Origin: Nakaseomyces glabratus
Taxonomy: Eukaryota; Ascomycota; Saccharomycetes; Saccharomycetales; Saccharomycetaceae
Direction of reading: 5' to 3'
NCBI RefSeq assembly: GCF_010111755.1
Contig: NC_088959.1
Location: forward strand, 124,001 to 188,000
DNA length: 64,000 bases
Below the pieces are notes generated by a model, which saw only the letters and a program-made list of their open reading frames with translations, had not been told where the DNA came from and searched no databases. Positions within the stretch are counted from its first letter, which is position 1; every line of letters starts with the position of its first letter. The translations under genes and the position numbers were made by a program. Positions 1 to 9,931 of this stretch are shown here, piece after piece.

Positions 1-726
1 TACTCCCCCAGTCATACCCAAGTGCTCAAATTTTACATTTATTCATAAGACAGACACATTTGTTTGTGCACTTGCGAATTTTCTCTGTTGCAATTTGTTT
101 TACAACTGTCGTTTTAAGCATTTCATAAGGTTGAACTAAAAACACCTAATTTAGAGACGATAGGTCTTCCACATAGTAAAACAATTCAAGACACAAGTAT
201 TTGTTATTATAACCTTAAAGGGATATTACTTGCCATGTCTCGTTTTCATTATATTTATGAATTTTTGTTAATAAAATAAGCTAACAGATTGTTTTAGTTT
301 AAAGATAACTTTGTATATACCTACCTTAAAATAAAACTGTAATTACATACCTGCTATTATAACAGACACGATGTTCTTCTATAACAACTTGACCTCATTT
401 CGTATTATCTTGCCTGTTCACTTCTTTTGGCAGTAGAATTATCATCTCACAGTGACTTTTTCTAAGCTTCGCCGAATCCTGGAGTCCTTCCCCTTGCAGC
501 GAGAAAAGGGTCCGAATGTATCAAGAAGACAGTAAAGCCACCTAACAGCTCGAACCACATAATACCGTTATAAGGTAACGCAACCACCAGAGTCTGATAA
601 AACTTTAATTAATCGGATAACCCTGAGATCATCTATATCTGTCGGGATACCCAGTGACTTTTTTTTAAGCAAAGAGATAAGCACCTTTATAAAAGATTAT
701 ACCCACACAATATTATAAGAATAACA
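1..726. other. Gene-less stretch upstream of VPS55
   Basis: No open frame with protein-like composition and no RNA gene is visible. The stretch is AT-rich with scattered stops on both strands. Its last 100-200 bases presumably hold the VPS55 promoter. In S. cerevisiae the next gene in this direction would be SSC1; nothing of it is visible here. Confidence 0.5.
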
Positions 727-1146
727 ATGGAATTGAGGATTTCGCCACTTACTAGAATTATATCCCTATCAGGATTTTTAGCTTCTGGTTTCCTGTTTGT
801 TATATTAAGCTGTGCCTTATATCACAATTACTACCCTCTATTTGGCACACTTATATTTTTACTGGCACCGATCCCAAACTCACTGTTTGGAAGGAAAGGC
901 TATGATACCTCTGATTTCATGTCTGATACTACCAACAATGCCCGTGATTTTGGCCATTTCCTGACAAGTATGATGGTAACGAGTGGTATTGTGTTGCCCT
1001 TTGTATTCTACCACTGCCAGTTAATTGGCTCTGTGAGCTGTATTATGAGTATGGTCGGTGGTCTGATAATATACTTGAGTATCATTATCTTCTCCTGGTT
1101 TTTCAGCACTTCTTGGGACAGCGAGGACGATAACCTGTTCGGCTAG
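727..1146 (+). CDS. VPS55: Vps55, endosomal membrane protein
   Basis: A 139-residue protein with four hydrophobic segments, at about residues 10-30, 34-52, 78-98 and 101-123. It matches yeast Vps55 (YJR044C) nearly end to end, including the stretches SPLTRIISLSGFLASGF, LLAPIPN and FYHCQLIG.SCIM. and the acidic tail ending in LFG. In the family, Vps55 forms a complex with Vps68 in late endosomes and is needed for transport from endosome to vacuole; it is the fungal relative of the OB-RGRP/LEPROT family. Start: the first ATG of the frame gives the family length (S. cerevisiae 140 residues). Neighbour order (NUP85, URB2, GEF1) fits YJR synteny, but POL32, which normally lies between VPS55 and NUP85, is absent. 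Confidence 0.97.
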   Translation: MELRISPLTRIISLSGFLASGFLFVILSCALYHNYYPLFGTLIFLLAPIPNSLFGRKGYDTSDFMSDTTNNARDFGHFLTSMMVTSGIVLPFVFYHCQLIGSVSCIMSMVGGLIIYLSIIIFSWFFSTSWDSEDDNLFG

Positions 1147-1674
1147 TATTTCTTTTCTGTTCAGCAGTGGTATAATTTTTTTTAGTTAATCAAGAGGGTG
1201 ATACCGTCAATAAAATATTTGCTCTATATTCACTGGGCTAGTCTGTTTCTTATCCATATTGCTGATTAGGTATGAATTAATAAGGCCCATTTTTAAATGT
1301 ACACCTAGGCAACTTTCGTAATCAGCACTTTCAAGGAACAACAAATTTGAAGCCGACGATAGTACAGGGGGTATGAATAATGGACCAACTTTATATATAA
1401 TTGAATAATGAGCTTTTTGTACAACTATTGCATAAATTCCTAAAATTAATTGTATCATTGGACAACTCACACATAGTGTATATTCTGAATATGATAAGAA
1501 GGAGGACTTAACCAGCTATTACACTAGGACCTTTTGATGATTAAAATAATTCAAATCATCTAGTCCTATGTAAGAAAACAATTGTCAAGGAATATAAGTA
1601 AATAATACTATTGAAATTTTACTACAAACTATCTTAACCAGAAAATAGTTTCACGGTTCTCATTCATTTTGTAT
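1147..1674. other. Spacer between VPS55 and tRNA-Met
   Basis: No convincing gene. A minus-strand frame with an ATG near 1458 encodes about 83 residues, but it shows no recognisable family and lies in AT-rich spacer. This is where POL32 would be expected from synteny; I see no remnant of it. Confidence 0.4.
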
Positions 1675-1746
1675 AGCGCCGTGGCGCAGTGGAAGCGCGC
1701 AGGGCTCATAACCCTGATGTCCCTAGATCGAAACTAGGCGGCGCTA
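1675..1746 (+). tRNA. Initiator tRNA-Met (anticodon CAT at 1707-1709)
   Basis: A 72-base gene without intron. The 7-bp acceptor stem AGCGCCG/CGGCGCT carries the A1:U72 pair of eukaryotic initiators. The T-loop reads ATCGAAA, with A54 and A60 in place of the usual TTC, another initiator hallmark. The anticodon stem is CAGGG/CCCTG around the CAT loop, and the D-arm begins GTGGCGCAGTGG. It agrees with the yeast iMet sequence except for compensated T-stem bases. The T-run of nine at 1751-1759 after the gene is a Pol III terminator. Confidence 0.98.
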
Positions 1747-2590
1747 ATGATTTTTTTTTGTACTCGTAAAGTCTTAGAGGTGAAGCACCTTATAAGGATG
1801 TAACAACTAACTTTGTTGTGTATAAGCTGCAATGGTGATAATATAGGCGTGTTGGAGCGAATACCAGTTTAGTTATGTGCTATGTCCCAAAATAATTTTT
1901 ATTAAGAAAGCATCAAATAAACCAGAGAAGATATTCACTGAAATTTTGCTAATATAATTTAATATGATAATCGCTAAACAAGTGTACTAGAGAACAAGTT
2001 AGTATCGAAGGTCAATATTTTTACAGTTCTGAAACTCATTTTCATATTCCTTATAAATATTAAGATATATGATCAAAAATTCGAAATTAAGCAAGAACAA
2101 AGGTTTCTAACATAATGAGCATATTAAATAAATTATTTTAGCAGCTATATTTCATGCGTGTCTAATTGTTTTTGCAAATTGCTAAAATGGTGTTTGTACT
2201 ATCACGTCAGCCTTCCTGTTATAACAATGATTACTCAACATACCTATAGACGATATAGTAAATACGATTCCTGAAATTAAAGGAACTTTTGCCAAAATTC
2301 ACCTTTGGAAGGAGGAAAACACAGTGAAATATTGGCAAAAAACTTATCAAACTTTTGAAGAGCTCAGTACTTGGAAAAAGTATTTAAGGAGTTCTTTTCT
2401 TTACAAAAAATCTCATAGTCTTACAACTACTAAAGAAATAACACCTGATAAGTCTCTTACTTCAGAACTCACACCCCCCCTCGGTTGATTTGAATATAAG
2501 GACTACGCTAAGAATTAGAAAAAATAAAAAAAGGATTCTCGACAAGACCCCTCTGTTTCAAGATTCTTTTATTAATTTGATAACTCCATA
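1747..2590. other. VMA3 upstream region
   Basis: No gene seen in about 840 bases. It begins with the Pol III terminator of the tRNA gene, then AT-rich sequence. A C-tract (ACACCCCCCCC type) lies near 2470, about 120 bases before the VMA3 start, and an A-rich leader follows at 2518-2536. Confidence 0.5.
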
Positions 2591-3073
2591 ATGTCTGAAT
2601 TGTGTCCAGTTTATGCGCCATTCTTCGGTGCCATTGGTTGTGCAGCTGCCATCATTTTCACTTCTTTGGGTGCTGCTTACGGTACCGCAAAGTCTGGTGT
2701 TGGTGTATGTGTAACCTGTGTTCTAAGACCAGATCTTTTGATTAAGAGTATTGTTCCAATTGTTATGGCCGGTATTATTGCCATTTACGGTCTAGTTGTT
2801 TCCGTGTTGATCAGTTCGTCTCTGACCCAAAAACAAGCTCTATACACCGGTTTCGTCCAATTGGGTGCAGGTCTTTCAGTTGGTTTGAGTGGTCTAGCTG
2901 CTGGTTTCGCCATTGGTATTGTTGGTGATGCCGGTGTCAGAGGTACTGCTCAACAACCAAGATTATTTGTAGGTATGATTTTGATTTTAATTTTCTCAGA
3001 AGTTTTAGGTTTGTACGGTTTGATTGTCGCTCTATTGATGAATTCCAGAGCTACTCAAGACGTTATCTGTTAA
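2591..3073 (+). CDS. VMA3: V-ATPase proteolipid subunit c
   Basis: A 160-residue, four-helix proteolipid almost identical to yeast Vma3 (YEL027W) from [14 protein letters not shown] to the NSRATQDV-C end. The proton-carrying glutamate is E137 in the fourth membrane segment ([13 protein letters not shown]). The glycine-rich first and third helices and the [15 protein letters not shown] loop are typical. Vma3 subunits form the rotating c-ring of the Vo sector and acidify the vacuole and other organelles. Codon use is biased toward preferred yeast codons, as expected for an abundant protein. In S. cerevisiae this gene lies on chromosome V, so its position beside an initiator tRNA between VPS55 and NUP85 is a rearrangement. 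The paralogue VMA11 is longer at the N-terminus and fits less well. Confidence 0.97.
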   Translation: MSELCPVYAPFFGAIGCAAAIIFTSLGAAYGTAKSGVGVCVTCVLRPDLLIKSIVPIVMAGIIAIYGLVVSVLISSSLTQKQALYTGFVQLGAGLSVGLSGLAAGFAIGIVGDAGVRGTAQQPRLFVGMILILIFSEVLGLYGLIVALLMNSRATQDVIC

Positions 3074-3163
3074 AGATCCAAAATGAGAATTTTACTGGTA
3101 TTTTCTTTTTGAATGTGCCAAATACTCTCAAAAACAATTTTATAAAGTACACTTTGAAACATC

Positions 3164-3188
3164 AAGAAGGGGTTTTTTTTACCTTCTT
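3164..3188. terminator. Hairpin in the VMA3-NUP85 convergent spacer
   Basis: AAGAAGG (3164-3170) can pair with CCTTCTT (3182-3188), giving a 7-bp stem around a T-rich loop. It lies about 90 bases after the VMA3 stop. It may contribute to 3' end formation, but yeast mRNA ends rely mainly on AT-rich efficiency and positioning elements, so the role is inference. Confidence 0.25.
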
Positions 3189-3414
3189 TCAAAATGCAAT
3201 CCACTAATATGTGGATAACAAAATTAATCAAATAAATGTATAGTTTTTTTATTCAAGATCTTCTATTCATACATATATATCACTCAATTTCAAATCGATA
3301 AGACTATTATTCTTTTATTGGGATCATCTATTACTTCTTACATTTAGAGTAAAAAAAAGAAATATAATATAAGTCTAGAATTATTATATCAAAGATATTA
3401 CATTCATAAATTTT

Positions 3415-5583
3415 CTATATCATCAAATTCAAGCAGAGTTTCCCATTCAACTTTTTCCTTATTAGCTTCTCCATTGATTTCAACTCTTTCGGTAGATCCG
3501 CAATTTCCTCAGACAGTTTCTCATAAGCGATGACTGAATCGGTATCATCACAATCCCAATTCTTTTCAATAGCAGCCAATAAAGATACTAAAGTCTCCTC
3601 ATCAATCATTCTCTGGTCATCATTCAAGAACAAAGGATACATGTATTTGACAATTAGCAGGACTGTGTATTTCTTAGGCAAGTACTCAAATTCAATCAGT
3701 GACATTAATTGTTGAAGGGCCTTAGACCACCTCTCGTTCTCCACATTGCTGAAAAACTGAGAAAGGACAGCGTATGGTGAAAGCGACTGCCTCATTGCGT
3801 TAGTAACAACTTTGTTCAGCACTTCGTCTGGTATTAGTTCTGAAGTATTGAAATCTCCATCAACAATGGCACTCAACACTTCATCCTCCATTGGCTTTCC
3901 TTGAAACGCTGCGTTCTCAAACAAAAGCCAAGAATAATGCTTTACTAACTCATATTGACCGGCTTTGCTAAAGTTTGCTATGGCCTCTACAGTGTTACCA
4001 TTGTCTAGCATTTGATTACCTAAAGTTGTATATATCTCCTTGGCAATATCTGGTAGTCTCCATTTGGCACACACGCTTAGTGCCCATTCAATGTCATCAT
4101 TAGTTTCAAATGGATAATGAGGTATTAATTCGGCAATTGTAGATTTCTTAGAACTTGGTGTGTTGTAGGGAGATAGGGAAATCAGACCAATAGCAACTGG
4201 CCATAATGTCTTCATTTTCATGGAACATAATTCTAATGCAAAATTATTTAAGAGAAAACTTGCCATACCATTTCTTTGTGAAAAAATATCATCTATTTCG
4301 ATATCGTCTGATCCGCTATTTTCCTCGAGGATTGTATACCTGTCAATGAGTAGCCCTTTTGATTCGCATAATGCTGCACTAAAGCTTGCCGTACAATTAT
4401 CTAGCGATTCAAGTATTGGAAGAACTGGGAATATATCATTTTGTAGTATTTTTAAACAAGCAGTTTCCCATGGGTTAGTTACATCAATTGGAGTCTTGCT
4501 AACTGCCAGACCTACATATTCCTGTATGAGTTCCTCAGATGGAATGTAGTACAAAAGGAAACCAGTAAGTGACTCATACCAAAATGACGAGTGCTGTAAA
4601 ATCTTGTCACGATTACCAGCTGTAATGGATATCGCATCTAGTAAATTCTTGCGAAGTGGTACAGGAATTTTAGTATCTGCATCTTCAAAGTTTTGCTGTA
4701 ATTCTAGAGCAAAAGACTTCCATTCCCTGAAATGTTCCTCTGATTCAAGTGGGTAATTCTTGACTAATTGTATAAAATCTTCAAAGATGGTGCTAGTTGT
4801 CTCACAGTTTTCTTTCAAATATTTTGCGAGTTCCGATTTTTCAAGTGTGTTTATAGCTTGTTCAGTAAGCCCTCTCAATAGCAGTTGGTAAACTAATTTC
4901 CAAAATGGTTCAGTAAAAAATACCTGACTGCTGTCAGATTGTCCGAATATGCTTTGAATGTATTCTACCTTGGGTTCACCGTCAGTCCTGTTAGTCCATT
5001 TCAACAGGCTATCAAAGAAAGTAGCCCTATCATTAATAGAATCTATAAATTGGAAAGTTCTAAGGCATTGCAGGATTACCAAACACTGCTCTAACTCTAA
5101 TATTCTTGCTATGTTAGCATTTTCTAATTTGTCATATGAAGCAATTAAAATTTCCAACTCTATAATCATTGAATCCAAAGCCATATTGACTACTCTGGTG
5201 TGCTCAAGTTCATAATCTGAACTAATAACACCAATGGTAGGCCTTGAAAAGATGCGATGGCTTCCCAAGTCCTGGTAGATATCGAAGAGGTTACATATAT
5301 AGTTGATGAAATTCTCACTGAAGTCGGATGTTGACAAAGGTACTGGATAAAGATTCACATCTTTTTGCGATTTGACATGCATTATATTCTCATTAGCACC
5401 GTTTCCTAATTTGAATACCAAAGGAGAATTATGGCTTTCTTTAGGAAATTTATCTGCATCAATAGGAATGACCACTGAGCCTGATATGGGATCTCTTATT
5501 ATTTCATTAGCTTTCTTGGTCCTCATAGGACTTTGACCATCTGCAAAGTCCAGGTCGACATCCATCACCAGATCATTCAGCAT
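3415..5583 (-). CDS. NUP85: Nucleoporin Nup85 (Y-complex)
   Basis: A 722-residue helical protein matching yeast Nup85 (YJR042W, 744 residues). Recognisable stretches are the DPISGSVVIPI segment near the N-terminus, RNGMASFLLNNFALELCS near residue 430, and the conserved block HYPFETNDDIEWALS followed by IAKEIYTTLGNQML at about 490-530. Nup85 is an ancestral-coatomer-element-1 scaffold protein of the Y (Nup84) complex of the nuclear pore, where it binds Seh1 through an N-terminal blade. The N-terminal 110 residues here would form that blade by homology. It is convergent with VMA3 and divergent from URB2. The ATG at 5583 gives the usual length. Confidence 0.97.
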   Translation of the reverse strand: MLNDLVMDVDLDFADGQSPMRTKKANEIIRDPISGSVVIPIDADKFPKESHNSPLVFKLGNGANENIMHVKSQKDVNLYPVPLSTSDFSENFINYICNLFDIYQDLGSHRIFSRPTIGVISSDYELEHTRVVNMALDSMIIELEILIASYDKLENANIARILELEQCLVILQCLRTFQFIDSINDRATFFDSLLKWTNRTDGEPKVEYIQSIFGQSDSSQVFFTEPFWKLVYQLLLRGLTEQAINTLEKSELAKYLKENCETTSTIFEDFIQLVKNYPLESEEHFREWKSFALELQQNFEDADTKIPVPLRKNLLDAISITAGNRDKILQHSSFWYESLTGFLLYYIPSEELIQEYVGLAVSKTPIDVTNPWETACLKILQNDIFPVLPILESLDNCTASFSAALCESKGLLIDRYTILEENSGSDDIEIDDIFSQRNGMASFLLNNFALELCSMKMKTLWPVAIGLISLSPYNTPSSKKSTIAELIPHYPFETNDDIEWALSVCAKWRLPDIAKEIYTTLGNQMLDNGNTVEAIANFSKAGQYELVKHYSWLLFENAAFQGKPMEDEVLSAIVDGDFNTSELIPDEVLNKVVTNAMRQSLSPYAVLSQFFSNVENERWSKALQQLMSLIEFEYLPKKYTVLLIVKYMYPLFLNDDQRMIDEETLVSLLAAIEKNWDCDDTDSVIAYEKLSEEIADLPKELKSMEKLIRKKLNGKLCLNLMI

Positions 5584-6172
5584 CTTCTTATTTGTTCAAT
5601 TGTGAAAGGTAAGGGCTCCGTTTAAGTTGCAGAAAACTAACAAATTATGCAGAAAAGAGAGTTTATGCTATACTAAAGTTATCACCCAAGAATCCAAGAC
5701 GATCGAGTATATTATGAAGACGTCATACAATCACTTTAAAGTTCATCTCTAAATTAGATTTGTTTGTTCAAATTTCTTGAAGTCGGGTCTTCTGCAGCGT
5801 GAAAAAAAAAAATAAAATATTCAGCTCGACGTAGTTTGGGGGGTAAAATGTATATTAATTATACCTCAAACAAGTGAAAGAAGTGTATTCTAGTTTTAAG
5901 ATACAATTGAATATTTATATATGCACTAAATGATGTAGAAATTTTCAAAATGCAAACTATTTTATTTTGATCAAGGCCAAGTTGAAACCAAAACAAACTA
6001 TAGCAAAAAAGTGGAGACAATAGTAAATTTTCTTTTTGAATATATTACTAAAATATTTAATACAGTGAATCATTTCGATAATTGCTCTTCTAAATAAAAT
6101 GCTTGTGTAATATAAGTGTTTAGAATAATTTATACTTATTTCACCGTTACTCATATGATCACAAGTTACGTC

Positions 6173-6184
6173 TGAAATTTTTCA
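6173..6184 (-). promoter_or_regulatory. RRPE element upstream of URB2
   Basis: The minus strand reads TGAAAAATTTCA, containing the core of the ribosomal RNA processing element (TGAAAATTTT type) bound by Stb3 in S. cerevisiae. It lies about 185 bases before the URB2 ATG and 10 bases from a PAC element. The RRPE-PAC pair is the known signature of ribosome-biogenesis promoters, which fits URB2. Confidence 0.7.
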
Positions 6185-6185
6185 A

Positions 6186-6213
6186 TTGCGATGCGATGAG
6201 CATCGCATCGCAA
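6186..6213 (+). promoter_or_regulatory. PAC element inside a near-perfect palindrome
   Basis: The PAC core GCGATGAG occupies 6193-6200. It is embedded in an inverted repeat with 13-base arms (6186-6198 and 6201-6213) around a two-base centre. PAC is bound by Pbf1/Pbf2 (Dot6/Tod6) in S. cerevisiae and controls ribosome-biogenesis genes. Confidence 0.75.
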
Positions 6214-6368
6214 ATAGTAACTTCAAGCGTTACAGTCCTATTCATCACAGAAATGTTTATCATTGAGCTTTATCTAGAATCAGTTTGTGAATTCTGCTTA
6301 AACAATTAAGTAGAAGACATCAGTCGAAGAAAAAAAGACTAGCTCAAAATTGAGGGATCAGTAAGAAC

Positions 6369-9300
6369 ATGCAGTTTGAATCTGCTGAGACACTGACCAA
6401 GACTCTTCGTTCTAAGATCATAACCAGCGATGAAGTTGTTGATATAGTAAGGAGTCTAGACGGAGTACATCCATATTTTCCTAAACGTGAAGTTTTTGTC
6501 ATAGATTTGATTTTGGATAGATGGAATAATTTTAAAAATACCGACTTTAGAGAGAACCCTCGTGTATGGAAACTGTTTAATGATACTTGGGTTAAAATAG
6601 GCGATGAGAACTTGCAAAAGAGTCTCTTCAAAAAACTAAAATTTCCCGGTTTATTACAATCTAGTTTAGAGACTTTCAATGGTATCGAAGACACCGCAAA
6701 AGTACAGGAATATGTTGAAAGTGTTAATACCACATGTGACCTTCTTATAAAAAGTGTCACATCACTACAGTTACCTTATGAAGCTAACCTGTCTATTTTA
6801 GCTGCTGCAACCCAGATTTGCTCAAGGATATCCTACGCCAATAGAGTAGAATTTCTAATGAACCTAATCAATCTGACAAACTTCGATAGTCAGCTATCAA
6901 AACTAACCAACAAGCTATCCTCTATTTTTAGTGACATTTTACTACTCCCAATACTTGATTATATCTCTAACTTTGAGAGTAATATTATTGACAAGGACAT
7001 TATATTAACGTTCAAAGGTTACATAATGTCAGCGCTTTTCAATGCTGATATTATAGGTTTAGATACGACCAACATATTGCATGAATTTTTTGATGCTAAA
7101 AAATCAACTATATCGCACAATTCGGCAGTTATCATTTTCGAGATCGCAATGAATTCGTTATCTAAAAACAACTTTATCCAGTTGGAATCGATATACACAA
7201 TGATAGTGGATGTACATGATGCTTTGAAACCGGATTTGCTACAAAAACTTTCATCCACGAAGAAAACAATGTCACATGAATTTCTATTTAAACTGATAAA
7301 AGACTCATTTCAATCATTAGACAAAGTAACAAACCCTCAGGAGAAAATACGTGATTGGAGCCTTATTAGGTCCATACTTAAGTTGGATATCGAAATAGCT
7401 ATTGAACTCTCAAATGAAATACTGGCTTTACTCCTGAAGAACTACCATTTCTTTGAAAAAGAATGCCAACAAATATGGGCCGAATTTATCGAATGTCACA
7501 TTTCGGCCAGAGAGTTCTTTGGCTTTTTTGGGAGGTTAAGGACTTATTATGACCATGACCATAATGTCTCCAAATTCTTATGTGCTCGTGAATATCGCTT
7601 AGATATTAATAAACGTATTGGGTTATTGTCAGGTCTTCATTTAAAGGAACTGATTTCTGAGTATGTTGCAGATATGGTGTCAACCAGCAGGAGTAAGATT
7701 TCGGCCATCTTATTAAGTATCATCACAGAAGGACTTGTTCATCTTAACCCCTCACAATTATCAGAGTATCGTCCATATTTTCAAGAGGTATATATGATTG
7801 ATGACATCAACTATGCAGAACAATGGGCAGTAAAATACTTCCTGATGGATGTTTTCGACAACATTATACCGTTAGATATGCTTGAGAGATATAAAAATAA
7901 AGATATTCAGAAAGTTATTTTGGAAAGTCCGAGAATTAACCTGCAAACCTTCATGTTCTTCCTGAAAATAAGAGAATATATTTCCATGGATATTAAAGAG
8001 ATAGAAAATGCTTTGATGAAATACCTATCAATTAATAAGTCCTCAACTTTTGCATTTTTGATCTTAAAAAATTGGTACACCATAATTAGTGAAGAGTTCG
8101 ACAGCCAAAACATTAGAAACCTACTTGAAATGTTATGTCTCAACTCTAACTTTTCATTACTACTGGAGTTTATGAAAGATGATGATATTTTTGAAGAGCC
8201 AAATCTCATTCATAAGTTAATTGGGTATTTATCAGACAATTTGACTGAATCCGCTGCTTTGGATGTCCTAAAGATTATACCAATACAGTGTTATGAGAAG
8301 TCTTCTAGAGTCTCCTTGATTGATCGACTAGCATCTCTGAAGATTAATGAAAGTGTTATAGATGCTTTAAGCCATCTACTGATATTTCCAACCTTCAAGA
8401 CGAGACTTGAAACTGATGTGGGTACCTTCTTTGAACTATTTAAGAATTCGATTGATCTAAACCATCATTCTGAAAAGTTGTTAACTACTATTTGGTATCA
8501 TCATGCACATAGTAATGACTCATCAAGTAAAGATTTTACTTACAATTTAGTAAATTTAGTTGTTGCTAATCTCTCTAAATTAATTGACGTTAAGGTTTCC
8601 TTTTGGCTAGCTTATTATATCCAAATCTATGATGAGAAAAGAGTACACAGCAATTTAAGAAAAGAGTACTTCAAAGCTATTTCCGCGTACTCTGATAAAC
8701 AATCTAATCTAATGCCATGGCTATTGAAAACACTCTATCAGCTTTTAATAAGGGAGGCAGATCTTTCAATGTATCAAGATGTCATAAAAGACTGCATACA
8801 GAAATATAAGTTGGATGGTAGCAATTCTAATGAACTAAAAATTTCTGTTTTTATGATTTATACACTAAAAGATGATAGTGATTTCTCCTTCATACTTGCC
8901 CATTACTTGGCACTAAGAAGTCAAGGATGTCACGCAATGGAGCTGCTGACTGGTGTTTCAGAATATTTGAAGCTTACAGCTCACTACTCGTCAGAAAAGT
9001 ACAATGCAGCATTACATTTAGTGTGTTGTGCATTAAACGATAATACTAAGACATTTCACAACTATTTGCTAGAAATTGTGCCATCTCTAATGCTCAACCT
9101 TTCAAAACAAAATCACATTGGACAGAAATTGACGGTCAGATTATTGAGTGCGACCTACACTAGTATCACACAAGGCATGATGGATATTAATTCTTTGACA
9201 AAGTTTATTTCCACCCTGAAAGAAATACTTATATCCAAACCATGGATGTTTGATCAGTACACTGTTGAATTGTTACTGCCTTTATCACTTGAAATTTGTA

Positions 9301-9842
9301 ATTCCATCATACCTACAACTGACTTTTCAAATGTGCAACTTCAAAATAATAGAATTTTCATTTCATTGTGCCGATTACTTTCCACACTGTTTACTGTTCA
9401 TAGATTCAAGTTGAACCAAAGGTATCATGTTATTGATTCTTTATTATGTGGTATGATGAAATATGTTATAAACTCACAATTTTACGGACTAACAGAAGAA
9501 TGCGCTAAAGCATTTGCAAGGTGTGTCATAACGTTTTGTGAACCCACGACAAATACATCCACCAAAAACAAGAACCAAACGACATCGAAGGTAAATGAAA
9601 TCAAAAAGATACTTAGAAAACATGTCCCCATTCTTTTGGTGAACTATACAGAATTAGTTATAGGCAACAGCATCGATAATGAGATAAGAAGAGAAATCGA
9701 TCCAGCATTGTACTCAATGTTAAATGTGATATCGAGTTCTGAATTACAATGGATAAGTACACTTTTAGGAAGCACAGGCAGACAATACTTTAAGAGTATT
9801 TACGCCGAATATAAGAGAATTGGCAAATGGACAGAGCAGTAG
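6369..9842 (+). CDS. URB2: Urb2, 60S ribosome biogenesis factor
   Basis: A 1157-residue protein, close to the 1174 residues of yeast Urb2 (YJR041C) and in the same relative position and strand. It is helix-rich with no catalytic motif. The C-terminal block of about 200 residues, with KHVPILLVNYTELVI and then IDPALYSMLNVISS and the end SIYAEYKRIGKW, matches the Urb2/Npa2 family C-terminal domain. Urb2 is a nucleolar protein that works with Npa1, Rsa3, Nop8 and Dbp6 in early pre-60S assembly. The promoter carries RRPE and PAC motifs, as expected for this regulon. The central part is poorly conserved in the family, so assignment rests on the C-terminus, length and synteny. Confidence 0.93.
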   Translation: MQFESAETLTKTLRSKIITSDEVVDIVRSLDGVHPYFPKREVFVIDLILDRWNNFKNTDFRENPRVWKLFNDTWVKIGDENLQKSLFKKLKFPGLLQSSLETFNGIEDTAKVQEYVESVNTTCDLLIKSVTSLQLPYEANLSILAAATQICSRISYANRVEFLMNLINLTNFDSQLSKLTNKLSSIFSDILLLPILDYISNFESNIIDKDIILTFKGYIMSALFNADIIGLDTTNILHEFFDAKKSTISHNSAVIIFEIAMNSLSKNNFIQLESIYTMIVDVHDALKPDLLQKLSSTKKTMSHEFLFKLIKDSFQSLDKVTNPQEKIRDWSLIRSILKLDIEIAIELSNEILALLLKNYHFFEKECQQIWAEFIECHISAREFFGFFGRLRTYYDHDHNVSKFLCAREYRLDINKRIGLLSGLHLKELISEYVADMVSTSRSKISAILLSIITEGLVHLNPSQLSEYRPYFQEVYMIDDINYAEQWAVKYFLMDVFDNIIPLDMLERYKNKDIQKVILESPRINLQTFMFFLKIREYISMDIKEIENALMKYLSINKSSTFAFLILKNWYTIISEEFDSQNIRNLLEMLCLNSNFSLLLEFMKDDDIFEEPNLIHKLIGYLSDNLTESAALDVLKIIPIQCYEKSSRVSLIDRLASLKINESVIDALSHLLIFPTFKTRLETDVGTFFELFKNSIDLNHHSEKLLTTIWYHHAHSNDSSSKDFTYNLVNLVVANLSKLIDVKVSFWLAYYIQIYDEKRVHSNLRKEYFKAISAYSDKQSNLMPWLLKTLYQLLIREADLSMYQDVIKDCIQKYKLDGSNSNELKISVFMIYTLKDDSDFSFILAHYLALRSQGCHAMELLTGVSEYLKLTAHYSSEKYNAALHLVCCALNDNTKTFHNYLLEIVPSLMLNLSKQNHIGQKLTVRLLSATYTSITQGMMDINSLTKFISTLKEILISKPWMFDQYTVELLLPLSLEICNSIIPTTDFSNVQLQNNRIFISLCRLLSTLFTVHRFKLNQRYHVIDSLLCGMMKYVINSQFYGLTEECAKAFARCVITFCEPTTNTSTKNKNQTTSKVNEIKKILRKHVPILLVNYTELVIGNSIDNEIRREIDPALYSMLNVISSSELQWISTLLGSTGRQYFKSIYAEYKRIGKWTEQ

Positions 9843-9931
9843 TGTCTTTACATTATATTATCAATTACGTTTGAATATTTATAAATTCTATATACATTGT
9901 GCTGTTGCAAGTGTAAGTCAGCACATTAATG

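Larger units (their letters stand above)
5584..6368. other. Divergent promoter region NUP85/URB2
   Basis: No gene is supported; a minus frame at 5957-6154 is short, AT-driven and featureless. Two signals stand out: an RRPE-type A/T element at 6173-6184 and a palindromic PAC element at 6186-6213, both upstream of URB2 (listed separately). Confidence 0.5.

Noticed and set aside
1207..1458. Minus-strand frame of about 83 codons in the VPS55-tRNA spacer
   Set aside because: No family resemblance, AT-driven composition; not similar to POL32, which would be expected here.
5957..6154. Small minus-strand frame between NUP85 and URB2
   Set aside because: Composition follows AT-rich DNA (many I, F, Y, K); overlaps promoter territory.
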